The position numbers and the translations under genes are program-made. This document shows positions 41,241 through 49,930 of a stretch of 64,000 nt of DNA, one piece after another (position 1 is the first letter of the stretch; each line of letters opens with the position of its first letter). The stretch is from positions 1 to 64,000 of the forward strand of contig JACTNB010000008.1 of NCBI GenBank assembly GCA_014584345.1. The letters run 5' to 3'. The stretch comes from Planctomycetota bacterium (GTDB taxonomy: Bacteria; Planctomycetota; Planctomycetia; Planctomycetales; Planctomycetaceae). The notes under the pieces were generated by a model. The model did not search any database. It saw nothing but the letters and a program-made list of their open reading frames with translations, and was not told the origin of the DNA.

Positions 41241-41482
41241 TCCACATTTCTCACACAGTTACCAAAGCGGTAAATTTTGCCTCGAAAATGCCCAGAAAAC
41301 TAGCCGCGCCCGTCAGGAAGCGGGCCACGCAGGCGGTTCCCCGAGGAGCACTTCTTGGACACAACATCAATTCTGGCAATGTATTGCGATATACCGGGCC
41401 CCAGTCTGGCCCGCTTCCTGACGGGCGCGGCTAGTTCGTCGAGGTCAGCTATCCTGTTTTATTGATCTTGGCGAGAAATCGG
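41241..41482 (-). repeat. REPIN/MITE-like repeat, copy B (inverted)
   Basis: The reverse-complement copy of the element at 26769-27006. Its core at 41299-41435 is exactly 137 bp, as in copy A, with the same perfect 28 bp terminal inverted repeats. The outer flanks (AACTGTGTGAGAAAT side and AATAAAACAGGAT side) are about 85-90 percent identical to copy A, while the centre differs. No coding sequence is inside. Confidence 0.85.
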
Positions 41483-41506
41483 GACTAGTGGAATTCAGGA
41501 AGGCAA

Positions 41507-41674
41507 TCAATTCTTGCGTTGGGCCGATTCCTCGGCGTGAATCCGCTCTTGTTCCAAAACGGCTTCCTGTTCCAGTTCCGGCGTGGCTTCGACCCGAACC
41601 GGAGTGTTGCTGGCTCCGCAGCCGAGTACGAGACATCCAAACAGGCAGAGTAGAGCACTTCGCAGGGCAGGCAT
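41507..41674 (-). CDS. Small putative lipoprotein
   Basis: A 55-residue protein with a hydrophobic stretch ending in LVLGC, so Cys19 would be lipidated, followed by a short charged tail rich in Glu and Gln. It lies 49 bp downstream of the DUF1559 gene on the same strand and is probably cotranscribed. Small lipoproteins after DUF1559 genes are frequent in planctomycetes. The frame extends upstream to 41749, overlapping the DUF1559 gene, but the start at 41674 begins the signal sequence. The function is unknown. Confidence 0.65.
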   Translation of the reverse strand: MPALRSALLCLFGCLVLGCGASNTPVRVEATPELEQEAVLEQERIHAEESAQRKN

Positions 41675-41723
41675 GGTGGGGCTTTCGTAGTGAGACATCG
41701 CGGCAGGGAATGGTGGAAATCGC

Positions 41724-42695
41724 TTAAAATTCGCCGAGGGGTTCTCCATCGCGAATGAGGGAAAGCCGCCGCATCACCTGATCGCTGATGTTGTAGCTGA
41801 TCATAGTGACCGAGCCATCGCACAGGGCCACGTTAGTTCCGCCGGAGTGGGCAGAACCGAAGAAGGGATGCCATTGCCCCCAGGCGCGCCCCCCGATATC
41901 GGTGATATTCGTGCCGTTCCAGGCGCTGTTGTCGGGCCGGGGGACCAGACCGTATGTCATGCCGGCGCTGTTTACGGCGGCCCCGAACCGGACAACGCAT
42001 TCATCCCAGCCGGCATTGTTCCAGGGTTCGTTGTCGCCGCCGTCGGAACCATGGCGATCGGGATGCAATGCCTTCTCGGCGACCAGAATGGTGTTCGATG
42101 TGCCATCCTTGATATCTTCCAGCTTCACTTCTCCAAAGGTCGTTTGAATCATGGATCCCTTTTCCCCGCGTGTGCCATCGCCTCCCAGGCCGGCCAGGCC
42201 GCGTTCGCCCGCGTTCCCCGCATAGTCACTGCGATGATAGCCACTGCCATAACTGGTGACCTTGCGCCGCGTGGGACAATAATAAGCAGGGATTCCCACA
42301 CGCGCGACGACGGCCAGCGACCCACTGGGGTTGGTCTTGTCGCCCAGATCAAAGACAGCATTTTGTTCCATGTAGGGCAGGATGTGATACAACCAACTCC
42401 AGCCTTCGATTTCGGTGGCATTGCAGCAGGCAAAGGAAGCACCCGCGCCATCGCGGGCAGCCCCGGGGAGTTTATTGTAGACATCGTGAAAATTGTGCAT
42501 CGCCAGGGCGATTTGTTTCAGGTTGTTCTTGCATTGCGAGCGGCGGGCCGCTTCGCGGGCCTGTTGGACGGCTGGCAGCAAAAGCGCTACAAGAATTGCG
42601 ATGATCGCAATGACTACCAACAACTCAATCAGCGTGAATCCGAATCGGCGGTTCCTCGCGTATCCACCTGTCTGTTGGCTGCTTGTACCACGCAT
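41724..42695 (-). CDS. DUF1559 pseudopilin-like protein
   Basis: A 323-residue DUF1559 protein with the canonical prepilin-like start (RFG-FTLIELLVVIAIIAIL), the hallmark QQAREAARRSQCKNNLKQIA, and the C-terminal VALCDGSVTMISYNI followed by GEPLGEF. GGGGAGAG lies before the ATG at 42695. It heads a probable two-gene unit with the small lipoprotein. Like the other copies, it should be processed by a prepilin peptidase; the peptidase homologue at 44569-45495 appears defective. Confidence 0.9.
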   Translation of the reverse strand: MRGTSSQQTGGYARNRRFGFTLIELLVVIAIIAILVALLLPAVQQAREAARRSQCKNNLKQIALAMHNFHDVYNKLPGAARDGAGASFACCNATEIEGWSWLYHILPYMEQNAVFDLGDKTNPSGSLAVVARVGIPAYYCPTRRKVTSYGSGYHRSDYAGNAGERGLAGLGGDGTRGEKGSMIQTTFGEVKLEDIKDGTSNTILVAEKALHPDRHGSDGGDNEPWNNAGWDECVVRFGAAVNSAGMTYGLVPRPDNSAWNGTNITDIGGRAWGQWHPFFGSAHSGGTNVALCDGSVTMISYNISDQVMRRLSLIRDGEPLGEF

Positions 42696-42909
42696 GGATG
42701 ATCTCTCCCCTGAAAATACAAAAGTAATTCATCGCTTCCAGACCGTGAAATTCACCGCCACGGATGGAATTGTCGATTTGAAACAACACACGGGAGGGAG
42801 GTTACCATGGCCCTGTTAAGGAAAGATGAAGTGATCGTGAAATTCGGGTTAACCCTCAAGACGTCTGTTCAGACCGGGGTCCGCCGCATGCCAACAGAGA
42901 TCCCGGATT

Positions 42910-43692
42910 TCAATTGCCGGTTAAGGGCCGCAGGCCTTGTTCGGGATGGGAAACGACCAGGCGTGCCTTTCCATCGCATCCGGTGTTGGCAATACAGCGC
43001 CCACTCGCGGAGAGCAGTCGTCCGGAGGGCAGGCCAACAATTCCCAGCGAGCAGTTGTATTCGTAGCGTCCCACCATTCGAAAATTGGCATCCGTAACCA
43101 GAAGAATCGCGGGCGTCCCGTAACACCCGAGATACCAGCGGTCGTTGGCAAAAGTCGCGGTCTGAATTCCGAGATGCGTGTGGCCGCTGGCAATCACATG
43201 TTTTTGACGAAACTGAAAATTCCGATCGTATTCGTAGACGTAATTTTCCTCGATTCCATCGGGCAATCCCCCCATGACGAAAAAGGCATTGTCACGGTAA
43301 CCGATGGCACCGGCTCCATGGAAGACTTCCCGGGTTTGGTGACGGGCCCGCTCTTCGAGCGTTTCGGCATCGTACACATACACCCAGGAATCCGCGTTGC
43401 CGCGGGGATCGTTGAATTTGCCCAGATTCACGGCGACATACAACCGGCCTGCCTCATGGCATAAATCGCCATGGTGATTAGCCACGGGAACGGTCTTGAG
43501 CACCCTGCCCGCGGGATCGGTTTTGACCAGGCTGGTTGTAAACGACCAGTAGATCGCCTCGTCGTCCACGCAAATGCCTTGGAGATGATGCTTGTAGTGT
43601 CCCTGGCAGACGACGTCGGTAAATTCCGCCGCTGCGAGCAGATTGCCCAGGAGCAGCAGGAACGCGGGGAACAATACGAGGGGTTTCAACAT
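42910..43692 (-). CDS. Secreted propeller-like protein of unknown function
   Basis: A 260-residue protein with a signal peptide (about 1-22). Its repeated beta-strand units with aromatic and Asp/Gly turns (GICVDDEAIYWSFTTSLVKTD, cut here; YVYDAETLEERARHQ; LLVTDANFRMVGRYEY) suggest a six- or seven-bladed propeller of the SMP-30/NHL kind. I do not recognise a named family. The ATG at 43692 has GAGAG upstream. It is transcribed alone toward the DUF1559 operon. Confidence 0.65.
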   Translation of the reverse strand: MLKPLVLFPAFLLLLGNLLAAAEFTDVVCQGHYKHHLQGICVDDEAIYWSFTTSLVKTDPAGRVLKTVPVANHHGDLCHEAGRLYVAVNLGKFNDPRGNADSWVYVYDAETLEERARHQTREVFHGAGAIGYRDNAFFVMGGLPDGIEENYVYEYDRNFQFRQKHVIASGHTHLGIQTATFANDRWYLGCYGTPAILLVTDANFRMVGRYEYNCSLGIVGLPSGRLLSASGRCIANTGCDGKARLVVSHPEQGLRPLTGN

Positions 43693-44056
43693 GAGTCTCT
43701 CTTTCAAATGTCGGCAGGAATTCATGTTTTCGGGAACATCCGGCCTGGCGCAAGGGGACTGTTCGAAATGAACCGCAGAGTCTGTTGCGGGAATGCATTT
43801 CGAGTTTCCGGATCACTCATCTTCCTGGTAAGGCGGGGGCCGTGCAAGCCATTGGTGAAAAGCCTGCCGAGGGACGTGCCGGAGACTGCAAATTTCCTGG
43901 TAATTTTCCCATTGGGGCAAGGCGAGAGATGTGCTATCTTGCCCTCTGACCGACCGCCAGACAGTTTCGCCAGTGCATTCACAAGGGCGGGGTAGATTCT
44001 GGCGAGCCTCGTCAAACCCCCATCTGGAAGTACCGGAAGCCACCAGGAGTTGATGA
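43693..44056. other. Divergent intergenic region
   Basis: 364 bases lie between the propeller-like gene and the DUF3467 gene. Nothing convincing was found apart from expected promoters. The frames here are shadows. Confidence 0.35.
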
Positions 44057-44374
44057 ATGACCAAGGACAAGCAAACTCTCTCGCACGATGCCAACGAGTC
44101 CCGCGTGGACATCGACGATTCCCATGTCGAAGCGATTTACGCCAACATGTGTCGCGTTTCGTGCACGCCCGAAGAAGTCATTCTGGATCTGGCGTTGAAC
44201 CCCAATCCCGTGGGGACTCCCCCCGCGACAATCCGCATCTCCCAGCGAGTCATCTTGAATCATTACACCGCCAAGCGACTGGCCGCACTGCTGGCAGCCG
44301 CAATCCAGCGACACGAGCAGTCATTTGGTGTCCTGGAAACAGATGTGCGGAAACGTGTGATCCCTTCAAAATAA
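44057..44374 (+). CDS. DUF3467 family protein
   Basis: A 105-residue protein with the DUF3467 pattern: YANMCRVSCTPEEVILDLALNP, then RISQRVILNHYTAKRLAALL, then RHEQSFGVLETDV. AGGAG lies seven bases before the ATG at 44057. This small cytoplasmic family is widespread but functionally uncharacterised. The gene stands alone. Confidence 0.88.
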   Translation: MTKDKQTLSHDANESRVDIDDSHVEAIYANMCRVSCTPEEVILDLALNPNPVGTPPATIRISQRVILNHYTAKRLAALLAAAIQRHEQSFGVLETDVRKRVIPSK

Positions 44375-44568
44375 CCCTGATCTGCTCTCGCGTGGTCGCG
44401 GCACCGAACTAGCAAAACGAGCCACGCATTGAGTATCCGAGTCGCCGGCGCCGGCCGCGGATTCTGCAAGAATCGGTCCCCATCATCGACGCTGGTGCGT
44501 GCGGCTCGGCACGGGTCGATCTGAGCACATGCCGCGGCTTGTTCATTCATCCGCACGGGAAATCCGGG

Positions 44569-45495
44569 TTACCCCCAGGGTGGCCACTCCGCGCGCGGCC
44601 ACCAGCGCCACGAACACAGGATGATCAGCCAGGCGCAGAACAAGTGCAACGCCAGCCCCAACACTGGGCCGGATGGTCGCGCGCGCAGCTTGCCGGCCAG
44701 CCATTGCATGCCTTGGGCCGTACCGGCAATCAACGCGGCCCAGGCAAGTACGATTGGCCCGAGAAACACTCCCAGCAAGAGTAAGGCCTGGAGGCTGTTG
44801 CGAACACGGCAGGGGAGCTTCAACACTCTGGCAAGTCCGCCCAACACAAGCGCCAACACGCCCCCCGAAAGGCTATAATTCAGCGAAGCGGATAGCGAGG
44901 CCAAGGCAAGGGGCGACCCGAGAGTTGGCCGTTGAGTCAGCTGGTCCAATTGATTGATCGCCGGATTCCAACAGACCAGCCCCAGATGCAGGGCAGCCAT
45001 GAACAGCGAAAAACTCCAGGGAGTCTCGGAGCGTTCCTGATCCATCAGCAATATTGCCAGCAAGGCATAACCCAGTACGCACTGATGCAGAAACACCTGC
45101 AACGTCCAACCATTGGGAAAGTCCGTCAACCAGTTAGTAAACTGAGACGCCTGTCCATGCTGCGGCAGCGTGGCTCCCTGTGAAACCACGATCAGCAGAA
45201 ACAGCCCCGCAAACAGTAAGGCCACTCCCGTTTCCACCACGAGATATCGCATGGATATCTGTTGACGGCAGAAACGGCACCGGCCACGCAGCCGGAGCCA
45301 CCCCACGATCGGAATGTTGTCACTTCCGGGAATCATGGTGTTGCAGTGGGGGCAGTGACTGCGTGCGAAGGCAATCGGCAATCCCCGAGGTATTCTCCAG
45401 ACGATCACGTTCAGGAAACTACCGAAACAGGCACCGAAGGCGAAGACGTACAGCGTAAACACGAGAGTGGCCAGTAACGACAGGAGATCAGGCAT
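44569..45495 (-). CDS. Prepilin peptidase (A24) homologue lacking the second catalytic motif
   Basis: A 308-residue membrane protein. The N-terminal domain is intact: FGSFLNVIVWRIPRG and two cysteine pairs (Cys48/51 and Cys73/76, CPHC and CRFC) as in type IV prepilin peptidases/N-methyltransferases. In the C-terminal A24 domain the first aspartate may be Asp152 (LLMDQERSE). The second motif GxGD, which carries the essential second aspartate, is absent; the corresponding region reads NYSLSGGVLALVLGGL. It is likely proteolytically inactive or altered. The ATG at 45495 has GGAA upstream; it is divergent from the small zinc-ribbon-like gene. Confidence 0.75.
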   Translation of the reverse strand: MPDLLSLLATLVFTLYVFAFGACFGSFLNVIVWRIPRGLPIAFARSHCPHCNTMIPGSDNIPIVGWLRLRGRCRFCRQQISMRYLVVETGVALLFAGLFLLIVVSQGATLPQHGQASQFTNWLTDFPNGWTLQVFLHQCVLGYALLAILLMDQERSETPWSFSLFMAALHLGLVCWNPAINQLDQLTQRPTLGSPLALASLSASLNYSLSGGVLALVLGGLARVLKLPCRVRNSLQALLLLGVFLGPIVLAWAALIAGTAQGMQWLAGKLRARPSGPVLGLALHLFCAWLIILCSWRWWPRAEWPPWG

Positions 45496-45662
45496 GCGGT
45501 ATTCCAGTTCTTCCGCAATCGGTGTCGCGACAGATTGCCGTTCCCATGAATTCGATGTTTTTCTATAAATGCCGAACCGGCACTGTAGTTCGCGGACGCA
45601 TCCCGACAACCGTACACAGCGCCGCATGCTCGTCCCGGTAACGCACTTTATCACTGAATACC

Positions 45663-45863
45663 ATGGAACGTCCCGCTCAACAACCCAGCGACCCGCGGAA
45701 ATCGATCGGCGTGCACATGAAGTGTTGCCATGTGTATGTCTATGCCCACTTGAATGCGGCGGGCAATGCGTATGTTGCCTGGTGCCCTAAATGTGCCAAG
45801 CAGGTACGCCTGGAAGTGGTCGCCGAGGGAGGTTCGTCCAGCCGGTTTTTCGAAGCCTCCTGA
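45663..45863 (+). CDS. Small cysteine-rich protein
   Basis: A 66-residue protein with CC at 21-22 and WCPKC (Cys41, Cys44), a possible zinc ribbon, around an aromatic beta-strand region (HVYVYAHLNAAGNAYVAW). The ATG at 45663 lacks a strong ribosome-binding site. Its regular composition and cysteine pattern suggest it is real. It is followed 23 bp later by the GalT-like gene, possibly in one transcript. The function is unknown. Confidence 0.6.
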   Translation: MERPAQQPSDPRKSIGVHMKCCHVYVYAHLNAAGNAYVAWCPKCAKQVRLEVVAEGGSSSRFFEAS

Positions 45864-45886
45864 ACCTGCCTCACGTTCGTGTTGCC

Positions 45887-46912
45887 ATGCCCCTGTCCGA
45901 AACTGTATCCCCGATGAATGTCCCGGAGTATGTGGTTCGCGTTGATCCGATCCACGGCTGGCCCGTCTGTTATGCCTCGCGCCGCGCGCTGAGGCCTTTT
46001 GATTTCCATCAGCATAAGCCATTAGCTTGTCCCGAAAATGATCCCTTCGCCGAAGGACACGAGGATATTACCACCCCGGAGACCCTGGCGATTCGACCGC
46101 CGGGGTCTCCCTCGAATGGACCGGGTTGGCAGGTACGGGTGATTCCCAATAAATATCCGGCTCTGCAGGCGCTGGCTGGCGTGGGGGCGGATTCGGCAAG
46201 TCCTTGCCAGGGAATTCACGAAGTCATCGTCGAATGCCCCCAGCGCGAGACCCATTTCACCCGTCTCGAAGAACAGCAGCGGATTTGCGTTCTGCAGGCG
46301 ATGAGGCAGCGGCTGGAGCAACTGTCCATTGAACCGGCTCTGAGGCATGCCACCATTTTCAAGAATCATGGGCAAGCCGCCGGCGCTTCGTTGGCCCACT
46401 CCCATTCCCAGCTAATCGCGACAACTTTCGTGCCTCCATATATTCGCCGGGAGATCGACTTTCGCCGGGCCTATCGACAGCGCACAGGGCTCGACCATGC
46501 CCAGGAACAACTCGAACGGGAACTCCGCGAACAGACGAGACTCGTGGAAGTTTCTCCGTCCCTGGTCGTCTACTGCCCCGAAGTAAGCCGCTTTGGCCTG
46601 GAAATGCGGATCCTGCCTCGGTCGCCCGAGTTGCATTTCCACCGCTCCAGCCCAGCTCTGATTACGGAATTGAATGGTCTCCTGACGCGTGCCTTGCGTC
46701 GGCTCGAACGGATCGCCGGAGATATCGGCTACAACCTGGTGCTGCATACGGCCCCCTTCCAGGAAGACGATCTGGAAGGTTTCCGCTGGCATTGGGAAAT
46801 TTATCCTCGAATTGCCGGAATCGCAGGCTGGGAACTGGGGGCCGGAGGATATGTGAACGCGATACTGCCGGAAACGGCGGCGAAGCTGCTGCGAGACGTT
46901 TCATTCGGATGA
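45887..46912 (+). CDS. Galactose-1-phosphate uridylyltransferase-like protein
   Basis: A 341-residue HIT-superfamily nucleotidyltransferase. The active-site segment reads FKNHGQAAGASLAHSHSQ, where His173 of HSHSQ is the expected nucleophile (canonical HPHxQ), and VRVIPNKYPAL and GIHEVIVECP are typical. The usual N-terminal CPFC zinc cysteines are replaced (ACPENDPF), as in the divergent GalT/ADP-glucose phosphorylase-like branch. It probably converts a sugar-1-phosphate with a nucleotide sugar. A GH57 glycosidase follows 224 bp downstream, consistent with glycogen or alpha-glucan metabolism. The start could also be 45914; both have weak ribosome-binding sites. Confidence 0.8.
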   Translation: MPLSETVSPMNVPEYVVRVDPIHGWPVCYASRRALRPFDFHQHKPLACPENDPFAEGHEDITTPETLAIRPPGSPSNGPGWQVRVIPNKYPALQALAGVGADSASPCQGIHEVIVECPQRETHFTRLEEQQRICVLQAMRQRLEQLSIEPALRHATIFKNHGQAAGASLAHSHSQLIATTFVPPYIRREIDFRRAYRQRTGLDHAQEQLERELREQTRLVEVSPSLVVYCPEVSRFGLEMRILPRSPELHFHRSSPALITELNGLLTRALRRLERIAGDIGYNLVLHTAPFQEDDLEGFRWHWEIYPRIAGIAGWELGAGGYVNAILPETAAKLLRDVSFG

Positions 46913-47136
46913 AGCGGTGCCCGTCGGTCCAGGGAACCGCGACAGACCTCCTATTTTAACGGATCCGCCTGTTTTTCGGAGAACCAGGACAAAACGTCAA
47001 GTCAGGCTTATCCCCGTTGGCGGCGGAGATTAGAATGCGAACGGGGGAGAGTCAGCCTCCTCCGGTCGGACGCGCGTAGTCCGCCCTGCCGCGGATTGCA
47101 GGATATTACAGCCCAGTTGAAGACGGAACTCCACGG

Positions 47137-49335
47137 ATGCCACGCCAGATTCGATTGATACTCGCCATTCACAATCACCAGCCGGTCGGCAATTTCGACG
47201 GCGTGTTCGAGGCGGCGTATCAGGATAGTTACCTGCCGTTTCTGGATGTGCTGGAACAGTTTCCGGCCGTGCGGATATCGTTGCATAATTCGGGGAGTCT
47301 GCTGGACTGGATCGAAATCCATCATCCGGAATACATAGCGCGGCTAAGTCACTTGGCGGAACGGGGCCAGATCGAGATCCTGGGGGGGCCGTTTTACGAA
47401 CCGATTCTGGCCAGCATCCCTTCGCGCGATCGCGTCGGTCAGATGCGTGCCTATCGAAATCATCTGGGGGAATTGTTTCCGGGAAAACCGCGGGGGATGT
47501 GGGTTCCCGAGCGGGTCTGGGAGCAATCGTTCACGCGCGACGCGGTGGCCGCGGAGTTGGAATATACGGTTCTGGACGATTTCCACTTCAAAAATGCCGG
47601 GTTTGGCGACGAGGAACTGTACGGTTATTTCGAAACCGAGGACGACGGGAAAATGCTGCATGTGTTTCCCATCAGCGAGAAACTCCGTTATACGATTCCG
47701 TTTGCGGCGCCCGAGGAAACGATTGCCTGGTTGCGCGAAGTGAGCGAGAAGCAGCTCGAGGCGGTAGTGGCCTTTGGCGACGATGGCGAGAAATTCGGCA
47801 CTTGGCCCGAATCGAAGAAACACGTCTACGAGGATGGCTGGCTGGTCCGCTTTTTCGAGATGCTCACGGCCAATCAGGACTGGATCAAGGTGGTGACCTT
47901 TTCGCAGGCCATCGAGCAGGTTTCGCCCCTGGGCCGCTGTTACCTGCCCGATTGCAGCTACCGTGAGATGACCGAATGGGCCCTGCCGACCCAGCGTCAA
48001 CTAGAGTTGATTCGCTTGCATCGCCAGCACAAGCACGATCCGGCCTGGCCCGAAGTCCGCAAGCGATTGCGGGGGGGCTTCTGGCGGAACTTCCTGGTGA
48101 AGTATCCCGAGAGCCACGAAATGTATTGCCGGATGCGGGAAATCAGCGATCGCCTCGAAGACGTGCGCCGCGCGCGTCCCGAACTGGCCGCGACGTCCCT
48201 GTTTGAATCCGCGCAGGACCACCTGTACCGCGGGCAGTGCAACTGCCCCTACTGGCATGGCGCCTTTGGCGGGCTCTATCTGCCGCATCTCCGCAATGCG
48301 ATATATCACCACCTGATTGCCGCCGATAATCAACTCGAACAATTGCTGGAAAAACCGCATCGCTGGGTCGAGGCGACCGCCCGGGATTTCAATCTCGATG
48401 CCCGCCAGGAAGTCCGGCTGGCCAGCGATCAACTCGTGGCCTACGTGGCGCCCGCCCGGGGGGGGCATTTGTATGAACTGGATGTCCGCGGGGCTCGAGT
48501 GAATCTGCTGGCCACGCTGGATCGTCGCCCCGAGCCGTATCACGAAACAATTCTCGCGCATGCCTCGGGGGACCTGGACGGCCAAAGCGAGACGGCCGCG
48601 GTTTCCGATGAAATCAAATTCAAGCAGGCCGACCTGCATCTTAAGCTCGCCTACGATCGCTGGCCCCGCAAGAGCCTGGTGGACCATGTCCTCCCCTCGG
48701 GCATGACACTGCACGAGTTTCAGGCGGGCGAGGGTTTTGTCGGCGAGGCGGAACAGGCGGTCTTCCAGGCCAGTTTGAAACGCTCGGATTCCCGAGTGGA
48801 AGCCGTGCTCACCCGCAGATGTCGCTGGGAACGGCAATCCCCACAACTGACAAAAACCCTTGCGCTCGATACCGGCAGTCCGTCATTGCTGCAAATCGAG
48901 TACCTGCTGGAGGACCTGACACCCGGGGTCCCCGTGCATTTTGCGGTCGAATTCAACTTTTCCTCGATGGCATCCCAGGCGGATGACCGTTTTTATTACG
49001 ACGAGGAGGGGATGGCACTGGGGCGACTGGGAAGCCAGCAGGTGCTCTCGGAGCAGTCCCGCTTTGGTCTTGTCGACGAGTGGCTGGGTCTCGATACCTC
49101 CCTGGAATTCTCGCGTCCCACCGGTATCTGGGCGTTTCCCGTGGAAACCGTCAGTCAGTCCGAAGGGGGGTTCGAACTGGTCCACCAGAGTTGTGCAGTG
49201 GTGCTGCATTGGGAATTCGTCCCCGAAACGCCCCGCTGGCAAACCTCGATCCGCCTGCTGATGGACAGTTCCGCCGCCCAGGCGCGGCAGTTGGCACGTC
49301 GGTCGCAATCCCAAACAATGCCGGTCGAGTTGTAA
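47137..49335 (+). CDS. GH57 alpha-amylase / 4-alpha-glucanotransferase
   Basis: A 732-residue glycoside hydrolase family 57 enzyme acting on alpha-1,4-glucans such as glycogen. The GH57 motifs are HNHQPVGNF near 12-20, GGPFYEPI at 83-90, MWVPERVWE with nucleophile Glu125, and VAFGDDGEKFG with acid/base Asp215. The C-terminal half (about 400-730) matches the beta-sandwich (DUF1925/DUF1926-like) region of 4-alpha-glucanotransferases. There is no signal peptide, so it is cytoplasmic. GGAACTCC lies before the ATG. The preceding GalT-like gene fits the same pathway. Confidence 0.9.
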   Translation: MPRQIRLILAIHNHQPVGNFDGVFEAAYQDSYLPFLDVLEQFPAVRISLHNSGSLLDWIEIHHPEYIARLSHLAERGQIEILGGPFYEPILASIPSRDRVGQMRAYRNHLGELFPGKPRGMWVPERVWEQSFTRDAVAAELEYTVLDDFHFKNAGFGDEELYGYFETEDDGKMLHVFPISEKLRYTIPFAAPEETIAWLREVSEKQLEAVVAFGDDGEKFGTWPESKKHVYEDGWLVRFFEMLTANQDWIKVVTFSQAIEQVSPLGRCYLPDCSYREMTEWALPTQRQLELIRLHRQHKHDPAWPEVRKRLRGGFWRNFLVKYPESHEMYCRMREISDRLEDVRRARPELAATSLFESAQDHLYRGQCNCPYWHGAFGGLYLPHLRNAIYHHLIAADNQLEQLLEKPHRWVEATARDFNLDARQEVRLASDQLVAYVAPARGGHLYELDVRGARVNLLATLDRRPEPYHETILAHASGDLDGQSETAAVSDEIKFKQADLHLKLAYDRWPRKSLVDHVLPSGMTLHEFQAGEGFVGEAEQAVFQASLKRSDSRVEAVLTRRCRWERQSPQLTKTLALDTGSPSLLQIEYLLEDLTPGVPVHFAVEFNFSSMASQADDRFYYDEEGMALGRLGSQQVLSEQSRFGLVDEWLGLDTSLEFSRPTGIWAFPVETVSQSEGGFELVHQSCAVVLHWEFVPETPRWQTSIRLLMDSSAAQARQLARRSQSQTMPVEL

Positions 49336-49394
49336 CCGCCCGTTGCCTGGCGGAGGGTCCCAGTTCGAGGTTGCATCGCGGAGTGACTGCGGAA

Positions 49395-49673
49395 ATGACA
49401 CACTTGCCTGCCGAAGCGGAATGCCACGCCCTGGCCATCCTGCGCGGCTATGAACCCTTTCTGGAGTGGACGGCTCCGGAACGAACCATTCATCAGTGCC
49501 GAGAATTCTATTTTCAGCAAGAGGGCCAGGGATCCCTGGCAGACTTCACGGCTGGTCTGCGATTCCTGCTGGAAAACCGCCTCCTCAAAAGGCTGACCGA
49601 CGAACGACTCGAATTGACCGACGCCGGCAGGGCCTGGCATGCCGCCCGCGCCCGGCATCACGAAGATTCGTAA
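49395..49673 (+). CDS. Small hypothetical protein, possible winged-helix
   Basis: A 92-residue protein starting at ATG 49395, 59 bp after the GH57 gene. The C-terminal part (FLLENRLLKRLTDERLELTDAG) looks like a winged-helix recognition helix and wing, but no family can be named. GGAA precedes the start closely. It may be cotranscribed with the GH57 gene. The upstream part of the open frame (from 49080) overlaps the GH57 gene and is spurious. Confidence 0.5.
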   Translation: MTHLPAEAECHALAILRGYEPFLEWTAPERTIHQCREFYFQQEGQGSLADFTAGLRFLLENRLLKRLTDERLELTDAGRAWHAARARHHEDS

Positions 49674-49930
49674 GGCCCTCGTGACCTCCCCTCGCTGATG
49701 CGGGCGGAAGCCTGCGGATTCCCTGTCACCCGGCCTGATGCCGCGGCAGGTTCGACTCGGTGCAGGTTTGCCCATTTTGGAATAACATATTCCGCGGTTC
49801 ACCAGACTTTGTCTGAGTACAACACGGAGCAAGCAATCATTACCATTGACTGGACAAACTCGCGGCAGGTCCGTTCCCTGTCGCGTGGGGATTCTGCAAT
49901 GGTGCGTGGACTTTTCCGGACAAGGCTTCG

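Noticed and set aside
41241..41482. Repeat copy B as an insertion sequence
   Set aside because: It is too short to encode a transposase and contains no coding frame, so it can only be a non-autonomous or REPIN-type element.
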